64,000 nucleotides of DNA from Enhygromyxa salina (GTDB lineage Bacteria > Myxococcota_A > Polyangia > Nannocystales > Nannocystaceae), in the NCBI RefSeq assembly GCF_000737335.2, contig NZ_JMCC02000066.1, positions 54,734 to 118,733 of the forward strand, written 5' to 3'. This document shows positions 7,959 to 17,114 of the stretch, one piece after another; positions within the stretch are counted from its first letter, which is position 1, and each line of letters starts with the position of its first letter. The position numbers and the translations under genes were made by a program. The notes under the pieces are model-generated. The model saw nothing but the letters and a program-made list of their open reading frames with translations. It was not told where the DNA came from and made no database searches.

Positions 7959-9244
7959 TCGCTCGAGTGTTCGCAGGGGGGATGGCGCGCGCGATGGCGA
8001 CCACGCTGGCGTGTGTGTGCTTGTTGGTGCTCGCGTTTGCGATTGGCCTGGTCGTGCCGCCGCTCGCTGGCGCGCTTGGACCCAAGCAGCCGATCAGCCA
8101 ACCGCCCGCCACGGCCGCCCGCAGCGAGGGCCCGCGCCGCCCGGGCGGACCCGTGTACCCCAAGCAAGACATCCGCGTGCGCATGGATCACAGCCTGCAT
8201 CTGGCCAAGGGGATCAACTGCAAGCAGTGCCACCAGCGCATCGACCAGAGCAAGCTGTCGTCGCAGAACGACCTCCCAACCGGCGAGGCGTGCGACGCCT
8301 GCCACGGCGATCAGCACCCGCGCGTCGCGGCCGGTGAGCAGCCGCGCTGCGCCGAGTGCCACACCCACGTGGAAGAACAGCGCGTGACCGCGACGACGAT
8401 CTTCCCGCGGCCGCACTTGTCGTTCTCGCATCAGGCCCACCTCGCGCGCGGGGCCGACTGCGGCAGCTGTCACGGCGACATGACCAAGGTCGGCCGGGCC
8501 ACGATCGCGCAGCTGCCCAAAGAGGCGACGTGCCTGACCTGCCACGACGGCAAGCAGGCCAGCGACACGTGCAGCACTTGCCACCCGACCGGCGTTGACG
8601 GCCGGCTGCTCACGGTGATCGGCGACGACGCCACGATGCCCAAGCTGCTGCCCAAAGGCGCCACCTCCCGCGGGGCCGAGCACGACCTCGCGTTCGTCGA
8701 GGATCACCGCGGCATCGCCAAGGCCAACCCCGAGCTGTGCGCCAGCTGCCACGACGACAATTTCTGCGCCGACTGTCACGCCGGTCCGATCAGGCCGATG
8801 CGCCTGCACGCGGGCGACTACCTCACGACCCACGCCCTCGACGCCCGGGCCAACACCCAAGACTGCTCGAGCTGTCATCGGCTGCAGACCGAGTGTCGCG
8901 GCTGCCACCTGCGGATGGGCGTGACCGCGGAGGGGGACGAGAGCGCGTTTGGTGTGGGGTCGCCGCTGCGCTTCCACCCCGGGGATTGGAGCGGGCCCCC
9001 GGGTGCGCCGCAGGGCCACGCGCTCCCGGCTCAGCGCAACATCTCGACCTGCGCCAGCTGCCACACCGAAGACGCGTGCCTGGCCTGCCACGCCACGACC
9101 GGGGCCGCCAACCCCGGGCTCGACGCGAGTCCCCACGGACCAGGCTTCGCTAGCTCGGCGCGGTGCACCGCCCTCGAGAGTCGCAACCGGCGTGTGTGCC
9201 TCAAGTGCCACGCGCCGGGGGACATCGCGCTCGAGTGCCTGTAG
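7955..9244 (+). CDS. Periplasmic c-type cytochrome with 13 CxxCH haem sites
   Basis: A 429-residue protein. The GTG start at 7955 overlaps the stop of the barrel gene and has GGAGG at 7942-7946 at good spacing; ATG at 7982 is the alternative. An N-terminal hydrophobic stretch (ATTLACVCLLVLAFAIGLVV) is a signal or anchor. I count thirteen CxxCH motifs: CKQCH, CDACH, CAECH, CGSCH, CLTCH, CSTCH, CASCH, CADCH, CSSCH, CRGCH, CASCH, CLACH and CLKCH. Several are preceded by His residues spaced as in class III cytochromes (FSHQAHLARGADCGSCH), so bis-His ligation is likely. Such proteins carry electrons across the periplasm; the partner barrel suggests transfer through the outer membrane. Confidence 0.9.
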   Translation: MIARVFAGGMARAMATTLACVCLLVLAFAIGLVVPPLAGALGPKQPISQPPATAARSEGPRRPGGPVYPKQDIRVRMDHSLHLAKGINCKQCHQRIDQSKLSSQNDLPTGEACDACHGDQHPRVAAGEQPRCAECHTHVEEQRVTATTIFPRPHLSFSHQAHLARGADCGSCHGDMTKVGRATIAQLPKEATCLTCHDGKQASDTCSTCHPTGVDGRLLTVIGDDATMPKLLPKGATSRGAEHDLAFVEDHRGIAKANPELCASCHDDNFCADCHAGPIRPMRLHAGDYLTTHALDARANTQDCSSCHRLQTECRGCHLRMGVTAEGDESAFGVGSPLRFHPGDWSGPPGAPQGHALPAQRNISTCASCHTEDACLACHATTGAANPGLDASPHGPGFASSARCTALESRNRRVCLKCHAPGDIALECL

Positions 9245-9394
9245 CGAACCTCAGAGCACGACCTGAAGGCCAAGGCCTGCGGTCTCGGCCTCGACTGGAT
9301 CGGCGTGCGAACCCAGATGTCGAGAGCCGACAGACGCAGCCGGGGCAGGGGAGGGCAGCAGAGGGGGAGACTCACGGCCAGCCGCGAGTACGAC

Positions 9395-9501
9395 GGTGTC
9401 CGCAAGCGGGCGAGAAGCTGAAAACAGTTCGCTGCCCAGCGGTGAACCAGTCTACGAGAGCGTCTGCAAGCGGGCGAGAAGCCCTCGCCCGAGCTGAAAA
9501 C
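9395..9501 (+). repeat. Dispersed 75-bp repeat: one full and one partial copy
   Basis: 9426-9501 is a nearly intact copy of the unit tandemly repeated at 16738, including the GGGCGAG-aagcc-CTCGCCC hairpin and the gagctgaaaac end. A shortened copy lacking half the hairpin precedes it at 9395-9425. The pair sits between convergent genes, where a hairpin could serve as a bidirectional terminator. Confidence 0.85.
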
Positions 9502-9505
9502 AATC

Positions 9506-9931
9506 CTACGGAACGATCTGCGAGTAGACCGTGAAGATCTCGACCTCGGTCATCGCCACGAGCCGGTGCTCGCGCTCGGGATGAATCCGAACGGGTGCCG
9601 CGGGCATGATCTCGACGCGATCGGTCTCATCCCCATCGAGGACCTCGAGGACCGCGCGACCGCCCGTCAGCATCACGACCATGTCTTGCCGCCCGCGGGT
9701 CGAGACGAGGACCTTCTCGCCGGCCCGGACCCGAAGGATCTTGCAGGTGTAGCCCTTGGCCTTGGCCCACACGAACTCGCCGCCGAACGAGCGCGCGTCG
9801 AAGGGCTCGCCATAGTCGTCCTGCTCCTGGTCGTCCGCTTCTTCTTCCTCGTCCTCCGCCTGCTTGGCGTCGGCGTCCGCGTCCATGTCGTCCTCGTCCT
9901 GCGGGTCGACCTCGGGATCTACTTGGCTCAT
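9506..9931 (-). CDS. Cupin-domain protein with acidic N-terminal region
   Basis: A 141-residue cytoplasmic protein in two parts. Residues 1-45 are almost entirely Asp/Glu/Gln/Ala (MDADADAKQAEDEEEEADD), probably disordered. Residues 48-141 form a single cupin barrel resembling the C-terminal domain of type II mannose-6-phosphate isomerase/GMP: GRQDMVVMLTGGRAVLEV, then PAAPVRIHPEREHRLVAMTE, then IFTVYSQ. The usual metal-binding histidine set is only partly present (HPEREHRL), so it may bind a ligand rather than catalyse isomerisation. It is followed after a short gap by the lipoprotein gene on its upstream side, in the same orientation. Confidence 0.8.
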   Translation of the reverse strand: MSQVDPEVDPQDEDDMDADADAKQAEDEEEEADDQEQDDYGEPFDARSFGGEFVWAKAKGYTCKILRVRAGEKVLVSTRGRQDMVVMLTGGRAVLEVLDGDETDRVEIMPAAPVRIHPEREHRLVAMTEVEIFTVYSQIVP

Positions 9932-9999
9932 GGCGCGGCAACTCTACCAGGGTATTGCGCCCCCCCACAGAGGTTGTGCGGGCTCGCCCCGACGGCAGA

Positions 10000-10899
10000 C
10001 TACTCGCCCTTGGCCGCGGGGCTTTGCTTGGGCTTTTGTTTGGGCTTCTGGCCGGGCTTCTGCGCGTCTTTGCCCTTTTTGCCGGCGTCGTCCTGCTTGC
10101 CGTCGCCCTCGGCCTCGTCGACGTAGACCTCTTCGTCGGGCTTGTCGGCCTCGCTGCCCTTGCGTTTTTGCTGGGCCAGGCGTGCGCGCCGAGCCGCGTC
10201 GTGATCCCAAGTGTCGACCTTGCCGTCGCCGTTGACATCGTAGCCAATGCGATCGATCTGCTTGCCGACGTAGTAGGTGAACATGTCCGGGCGGCCGTTG
10301 GCGTCGCGGTCGGTCTCGACCCGAACCAAGCGGGCGTCGTCGTAGACCCGCCACGCGTCCGCGAAGCCGTCTTGATTGAGATCGAGCTCGTCGCGGACCA
10401 GCTTGCCCATCTCGTAGTAGCGACCCATGTCGATGCGCCCATCGAAGTCGGTGTCGTACTGCTCGCGGGTCACGTCGCCGCTGGGTGCGTAGTGGATGAA
10501 CGCGTCGAGCCGACCATCGAAATTGAGATCAGCCTGCTTGCACGAGATCTTCTCGCCGCCAGCGTCGGTGCCATACAAGGTGACGAGATCGGCGTAGCCA
10601 TCTTGGTTGACGTCGACCTGAAGCTCGCGCTTGTTGTTGCGATCGCACCGCTCACCGTCAACGGTCAAATACTTGAGGTCCTTGGCGTTGCGATTGCGCC
10701 CCGGCCCATCGGGCTCGCCCTCACCAACCGTGACCCCCGGCTCCGGCCCCCCCGGCCCATCCTTGGCGGCCGACTCCTCATCAGGCGCGTCGGTGTCGCC
10801 CTTTTTCCCCTTGTTCTTGCAGCCCGCGCCCAGCGTCAGCACGAACGCCGAGACCAGCACGAGAGCAGCCCTCGGATAACCATGAAGACGAGTTGCCAC
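10000..10899 (-). CDS. Lipoprotein with six Asp-rich calcium-binding-type repeats
   Basis: A 299-residue lipoprotein. The GTG start gives a short signal ending in the lipobox LGAGC near residue 26. A low-complexity linker follows, and then six segments of the DxNxDGxxD type: DVNQDGYADL, DLNFDGRLDA, DTDFDGRIDM, DLNQDGFADA, DRDANGRPDM and DVNGDGKVDT. These resemble EF-hand-like or thrombospondin-3/dockerin calcium loops. The tail is Lys/Gln/Pro-rich (KPGQKPKQKPKQS). It probably sits in the cell envelope with Ca bound. The reading frame stays open far upstream, but that extension overlaps lepA and intergenic repeats and is rejected. Confidence 0.75.
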   Translation of the reverse strand: MATRLHGYPRAALVLVSAFVLTLGAGCKNKGKKGDTDAPDEESAAKDGPGGPEPGVTVGEGEPDGPGRNRNAKDLKYLTVDGERCDRNNKRELQVDVNQDGYADLVTLYGTDAGGEKISCKQADLNFDGRLDAFIHYAPSGDVTREQYDTDFDGRIDMGRYYEMGKLVRDELDLNQDGFADAWRVYDDARLVRVETDRDANGRPDMFTYYVGKQIDRIGYDVNGDGKVDTWDHDAARRARLAQQKRKGSEADKPDEEVYVDEAEGDGKQDDAGKKGKDAQKPGQKPKQKPKQSPAAKGE

Positions 10900-11084
10900 G
10901 CTCCCGAAGCCTAGGCTGGCCGCCCCGAGCGAGCAAGCGCTCCCCCCGACCCCCACCACCCCAAACCCCGCGAAGGATCGCCCCCCAACGGACATGCACG
11001 CCCCCCCGAAATCAAAGCCCGCGAACTCAGCGCAGCACCGACGCCTACCGCGCCACCCGAGCCAAAGAGCCCGCCCCGAGCCCC

Positions 11085-11224
11085 GTGAAGTCCCACGCCA
11101 GCACGCGGAGAACCCGTCGACCCCGAGCCCCGTGAAGTCCCACGCCAGCACGCGGAGACCCCGCAGACCCCCACTACGTGAAGTCCCACGCCAGCACGCG
11201 GAGACCCTGTAGACCCTCACCAGA
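11085..11224 (+). repeat. Three tandem copies of a 46-47 bp unit
   Basis: Copies begin at 11085, 11132 and 11178, each starting gtgaagtcccacgccagcac and followed by gcggagaccc and a variable tail. The copies are nearly identical over the first 30 bases. The array is in the gap between the minus-strand lipoprotein start and lepA, so it lies in the upstream region of both. Confidence 0.85.
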
Positions 11225-11234
11225 CGATCAGCGA

Positions 11235-11347
11235 GCCCCCCTCTGGGGGGCCAATCATGCCCCCGCGCACAAACGGCCCCGAGGAGCGAAGCGACCAGAC
11301 GCGCCAGCGGCTGCAGTCGGCGAAGTGCCAAACCGCCTGTGGGGGGC
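11235..11347 (+). repeat. Dispersed repeat family 2, copy a
   Basis: This copy opens with a perfect hairpin GCCCCCCTCTGGGGGGC (11235-11251), continues through catgcccccgcgcac and a gaggagcgaagcgacc block, and ends cggcgaagtg...ctgtggggggcc. The same order of elements is found at 21214-21324 and 44526-44624 and, inverted, at 20882-20980. It ends about 35 bases before lepA. Confidence 0.75.
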
Positions 11348-11382
11348 CAAAAAGGTATGGTAGTTAGCGCGCGCCGACCCCC

Positions 11383-13224
<1,842 letters not shown>

Positions 13225-13231
13225 CGCGCCG

Positions 13232-15655
13232 ATGCCCGACGACGACACCCAGGACGCCGCGCGCGGCGATCGACCCGCGGCCGCCCAAGCCGAGGTTCCC
13301 GCGGACCCGCAGGGCCGCAACGCGCGCGCCAACGTCAAGCGAGCCCCCCGCGTCAGCCGTCGCTCCGCCGGCCACGTGCGCTCGGGCGCGCGCATGCTCA
13401 GCAAGGAAGCCCAGCGGATCCTGCGTAAACACCGGGCCCGGATCGACGCCAAGGTCATCGCGGAGATCGAGGCGACCGTCGCCGAGATCGAGAGCCTCCG
13501 CGCCCAGCGACCCGACGAGGACCTCGCGGCGCTCGAGTACCAGGCCGAGCACCTCGACGAGCTGCTCCATCAACACGCCTCGTTCGCCCGCAAGAGCGCG
13601 CTGCGAGACACGATCGAGAACATCGTGATCGCCGTGGTCGTCGCGCTTGGGGTCCGATCGTGCGTCTACGAGCCGTTCAAGATCCCCAGCGGCAGCATGA
13701 TGCCCACGCTGCGCGCGGGTGATCACATCTTCGTCAACAAGTTCGCCTACGGCGTCCAGATCCCGCTGACCACCCGGGTCGTCGGAGAAGACTGGATCTC
13801 GGGGATCAAGCGCGGCGATGTGATCGTGTTCAGGTTTCCGCTCGACGAGTCCGACGACTTCATCAAGCGCGTGATCGGGCTGCCTGGCGACACGATCCGG
13901 GTCAACGCCGACCGCCGCAACATCTCGATCAAGCGGGCTGGCAGCGAGCGGTTCGAGCCCGTCGCCCGCGAGAAGATCGAGGACACCAAGTGCCAGGCAG
14001 AGAACTCGACGCAGACGATCGAGAACTGCACGCTGTACCGCGAGACCCTCGACGAGCACACCTACGAGGTCCGCTACCGCGACGACCTGCGCAGCAACGA
14101 TCCCAGCTTCCGCACCTTCGAGGTCCCCGAGGGCTACCTGCTGGTCATGGGTGACAACCGCAACGCTTCGCATGACTCGCTGGCGTGGACGGTGAGCGGG
14201 GACACCGTGACCGCGGGCGGGCTGCTGTCACGGCCCGACATCCGCGATCTGACCGCGGTCGAGAACGAGCGGCTCGAGCTCCACGACGACGGCGACACGA
14301 TCCGCTCCAACGACGACGGGCATCACGACGAGGTCCGGTATCTGGCCGAGCGCAGCGATCCGACCCGCGATCTCACCCTCGAGGCCTGGCGGGCGCCACC
14401 GATCGACTCGCGGGCGATCTTCGAGAGCCTCGCGGCCACCTACGGCGCAACCGAGACCGTCAGCTTCAGCGGCATGATCGGCAAGCTCGAGGGGGCCGAC
14501 GATCGGATCGCAGAGTACGGCGCCAAGCTCGGCGAGATGCGCTACGCCAAGCACGACGCGACCTCGGAGCTGGTGTTCTGGGCACCAACCGCAGAGGTCG
14601 TGTTCCGTCTGCACTGCGGCATCAAGCGCTGCGCGAACAAGGCGGACCTGGCCACCCGCGCTGCACAAGTGGTCAAGTCGTTCGAGGCCAACCCCGACTA
14701 CGACGCCCGCGAGCTGCTCAGCTTCGAGTACGGACGCACCCAGACCTATCCGGGCCGCGGACAGCGGGACACTCGCTACCTCGAGCGGCGGTTTGGATCC
14801 GAGCAGGGGGGTGTGCGCATTCGAGCTTGGCGATCGCCCCACGAGAGCCTCGCCGTGCTGCGCGATGCCGCGCTGGCGGAGCACGGGGCAGGGCCGCTCG
14901 CGCCCGCGATGCTGGAGCACTACGAAGTCGCCCCAAGCGAGGCTGGGCTGGCCGCAGACCTGGGCCCACAGGCGTGGGTGCTCGAGCACGACCACGGCTG
15001 GACGGTCGTCCACGCCGATGAGGATCAGCAGATCCTGGCCGTGCTCGATTGCGGGCCCAAGCGCTGCAAGACCCAGACAGACGCGCTCGCGCTGGCCACC
15101 ACCGTGGCCTCGCGGTTTCCTGTCGTGGCCAAGGATCGGGATCGCCTGTCGGAGCTGCTTGGCCAGGCCGACGTCGGCGGGCTCCCAGAGCAGCCGGTCG
15201 TGGGCAACGAAATTGGCTACTACTGGGACCACCTGACCGTCGTTGGCGTGGTTCTAGATGACAGCCACTCGGTCAACATCGAGGTCGAGATCGAGCCGGA
15301 AGGGGGCCTAGAAGCCGCTCTGGAGGCTCGCAAACAGGATCTGCGCGACCCGGAGCCCGTTGATGGGCTTGGGCCCGTGGCCTGGTACGCCGACACGCCC
15401 AATGGGCATACTTTCTTGTTCAGTGTTCCAGAGACGAAAATGGTCGTCGAGCTCGCGTGCCGTCCGGGTCTATGTCCAGACCGCGCGACCGCGCGGGCGC
15501 TGGCCGATCGCGCCCGCGAGAAGGGCCAGGACCCCGAGAACTACCTGCAAAAGAGCGTCAGCCGGCCACGGCCGTTCGTGCCGCGCGGAAACGTCAAGGG
15601 TCGCGCCGAAGTCATCTGGTGGCCGACCACTCGGTTCTGGAAGAAGATCGACTGA
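13232..15655 (+). CDS. lepB: Signal peptidase I with a large insertion between boxes D and E
   Basis: 807 residues against about 250-330 for most signal peptidases I, membrane enzymes that cleave secretory leader peptides. Residues 1-125 are a charged cytoplasmic extension. One membrane segment near 130-145 precedes box B, PSGSMMPTL with catalytic Ser155. Catalytic Lys212 lies in FIKRVIGLPGD. Box D is GDNRNASHDS at 307-316. The expected final box (VPRGNVKGRAEVIWW) appears only near residue 783. The roughly 460 residues between hold three repeats, each with a Cys-x4-Cys pair (462/467, 607/612, 743/748) followed by an Ala-rich helix. Both catalytic residues are intact, so it is probably active with an added periplasmic domain. 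Confidence 0.92.
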   Translation: MPDDDTQDAARGDRPAAAQAEVPADPQGRNARANVKRAPRVSRRSAGHVRSGARMLSKEAQRILRKHRARIDAKVIAEIEATVAEIESLRAQRPDEDLAALEYQAEHLDELLHQHASFARKSALRDTIENIVIAVVVALGVRSCVYEPFKIPSGSMMPTLRAGDHIFVNKFAYGVQIPLTTRVVGEDWISGIKRGDVIVFRFPLDESDDFIKRVIGLPGDTIRVNADRRNISIKRAGSERFEPVAREKIEDTKCQAENSTQTIENCTLYRETLDEHTYEVRYRDDLRSNDPSFRTFEVPEGYLLVMGDNRNASHDSLAWTVSGDTVTAGGLLSRPDIRDLTAVENERLELHDDGDTIRSNDDGHHDEVRYLAERSDPTRDLTLEAWRAPPIDSRAIFESLAATYGATETVSFSGMIGKLEGADDRIAEYGAKLGEMRYAKHDATSELVFWAPTAEVVFRLHCGIKRCANKADLATRAAQVVKSFEANPDYDARELLSFEYGRTQTYPGRGQRDTRYLERRFGSEQGGVRIRAWRSPHESLAVLRDAALAEHGAGPLAPAMLEHYEVAPSEAGLAADLGPQAWVLEHDHGWTVVHADEDQQILAVLDCGPKRCKTQTDALALATTVASRFPVVAKDRDRLSELLGQADVGGLPEQPVVGNEIGYYWDHLTVVGVVLDDSHSVNIEVEIEPEGGLEAALEARKQDLRDPEPVDGLGPVAWYADTPNGHTFLFSVPETKMVVELACRPGLCPDRATARALADRAREKGQDPENYLQKSVSRPRPFVPRGNVKGRAEVIWWPTTRFWKKID

Positions 15656-15689
15656 GCGTCGCCCGGAATCCAGCGGATACGCCATAGCT

Positions 15690-15722
15690 GGGCCAGAACA
15701 ACGCCAAGCGCTGTTCTGGCCC
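15690..15722. terminator. 11-bp perfect hairpin after lepB
   Basis: GGGCCAGAACA (15690-15700) pairs exactly with TGTTCTGGCCC (15712-15722) across an 11-base loop, 35 bases after the lepB stop. There is no T-run, so it may be a factor-dependent or RNA-stabilising terminator of the lepA-lepB transcript. Confidence 0.55.
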
Positions 15723-15825
15723 AAGCGCGGCCACAGATAAAAGACCGATAAGGTAGATTATGTAAAGTAAGATGCACGGCGACCGGCGTAAGCTGGATTC
15801 ACGACCGCCGCGTTAGGCCGCCCGC

Positions 15826-16584
15826 ATGAGCCGCTTTCGCCTGCCGATCAAAGACCCCTGCCACGAGAACTGGGACGCGATGAACCGCGAAGGTGATGCT
15901 CGCCGGTTCTGCGAGTCCTGCGTCAAGCAGGTTCACGATCTCTCGGCGATGACCGAACACCAGGCTCGCAGCGTGTTGGATGTAGAGAGCGCCAAGGGTC
16001 GCGTCTGTGTTCGCTACACCGCCGATGAGGCTGGCAACGTCAATTTCCTGCCCGAGATGGCCCCGGCGCCCAGCATCTGGCGGATGACCCTCGCCGCCGC
16101 TGGCATGACATTGGCGCTGCTGACTGGGTGTACAGATACAGAGCCCGACGAGATCCGCGAGGATCGCTGCGTCTATGAGGTGGGCCCCTGGGCGTTCACG
16201 GCGGCACGCGGCGAAGGCAACTGCCCCTCGGTTGAAGCGCCCCCCCACGAGATGGTTGGTGAAGCGCCTTACGAGATGGTTGGCATGGCCTCGATTGAGC
16301 CGGAGCCATGCGATCCCGAGCCTGCACCGATTCTCGAGGTCAAAGGCGACATCGGGCCCGAGCCCGAGCCGGTGTTGGTCCGTCCAGAGCCCGTCAGGAT
16401 GGGCAAGATCGCCATCGACCACGGGCCCCCAAGCGAGCCCCCAATCGAGCCCGATCCGCCCCCCGTCCCCGAGTTCCTGGGCGAAGCGCCGATCGACCCC
16501 GAGCCGCCCAAGCCCGTCACTCATGAGCCCGTCCCCGAGTTCATGGGCGATGTCGCCTACTCGCCCGATCCGCCTACTCCGTAA
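15826..16584 (+). CDS. Membrane protein with N-terminal Cys motif and Pro-rich C-terminal region
   Basis: A 252-residue protein. The N-terminus has a conserved cysteine pattern, PCHENWDAM then RRFCESCVKQVHDLSAMT then CVRY, which I have seen in uncharacterised myxobacterial and Bacteroidetes proteins; it may bind metal. One hydrophobic segment near 86-102 (MTLAAAGMTLALLTGC) should cross the inner membrane, leaving the Cys motif in the cytoplasm. Residues 125-252 are Pro/Glu-rich with repeated EPEP, EMVG and PVPEF motifs, as in TonB-like periplasmic linkers. The upstream 80 bases are unusually A+T-rich (aagaccgataaggtagatta) and probably hold its promoter. Function unknown; a receptor or envelope-signalling role is a guess. 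Confidence 0.7.
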   Translation: MSRFRLPIKDPCHENWDAMNREGDARRFCESCVKQVHDLSAMTEHQARSVLDVESAKGRVCVRYTADEAGNVNFLPEMAPAPSIWRMTLAAAGMTLALLTGCTDTEPDEIREDRCVYEVGPWAFTAARGEGNCPSVEAPPHEMVGEAPYEMVGMASIEPEPCDPEPAPILEVKGDIGPEPEPVLVRPEPVRMGKIAIDHGPPSEPPIEPDPPPVPEFLGEAPIDPEPPKPVTHEPVPEFMGDVAYSPDPPTP

Positions 16585-16587
16585 GAC

Positions 16588-16661
16588 TGCGCCCGGCAGG
16601 ATTCGAACCTGCGGCCCCAGGTTTAGGAAACCTGTGCTCTATCCAACTGAGCTACGAGCGC
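16588..16661 (-). tRNA. tRNA-Arg (anticodon CCT)
   Basis: On the minus strand a full cloverleaf folds. The acceptor GCGCTCG pairs with CGGGCGC (one G-T pair) and the discriminator is A. The anticodon arm is CAGGT-TTCCTAA-ACCTG, giving anticodon CCT for AGG, and GGTTCGAATCC forms the T loop. The CCA end is not encoded. The tRNA runs leftward and its 5' side faces the tandem repeat array. Confidence 0.95.
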
Positions 16662-16737
16662 GCACGTGTGAACACGGACGCGGAGTGTGGCGGGCCGCGA
16701 GCGACAGCGCAAGCCTTGATGCAGGCGCGCACGCCAG

Positions 16738-17028
16738 AGTTCGCTGCCCGCGGTGAACCAGTCTACCAAGGCGTCCGCAAGCGGGCGAGAAGCCCTCGCC
16801 CGAGCTGAAAACAGTTCGCTGCCCGCGGTGAACCAGTCTACCAAGGCGTCCGCAAGCGGGCGAGAAGCCCTCGCCCGAGCTGAAAACAGTTCGCTGCCCG
16901 CGGTGAACCAGTCTACCAAGGCGTCCGCAAGCGGGCGAGAAGCCCTCGCCCGAGCTGAAAACAGTTCTCGCCCGAGCTGAAAACAGTTCTCGCACGAGCT
17001 GAAAACAGTTCTCGCCCGAGCTGAAAAC
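16738..17028 (+). repeat. Tandem array of the dispersed repeat: 3 x 75 bp plus 3 x 22 bp
   Basis: Three identical 75-bp units start at 16738, 16813 and 16888. They are followed by three 22-bp sub-units (agttctcgcccgagctgaaa plus ac) at 16963, 16985 and 17007; the middle one has a single change. Each 75-bp unit carries GGGCGAG-aagcc-CTCGCCC (16783-16801 in the first). A decayed copy continues to about 17111. Because 75 is a multiple of 3, the units read as a repeated NQSTKASASGREALARAEN peptide, but I do not think this is translated. Related copies lie between genes at seven other places in the window. Confidence 0.95.
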
Positions 17029-17114
17029 ACTTGGCTTGGCTGCAGACCGGGGCGCCAGTACGCTGAGGGCCCCCGTGAGCGGGCGAGAAGCTTCCCCGAG
17101 CTGAAGACAGCCTC

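Noticed and set aside
16753..16980. Small open frame encoding a repeated NQSTKASASGREALARAEN peptide
   Set aside because: It is open only because the 75-bp unit is a multiple of three and GC-rich. Single copies elsewhere have decayed without keeping the frame, and there is no ribosome site.
16738..17028. CRISPR array
   Set aside because: The units are contiguous, with no unique spacers between them, and no cas genes are present in the window.
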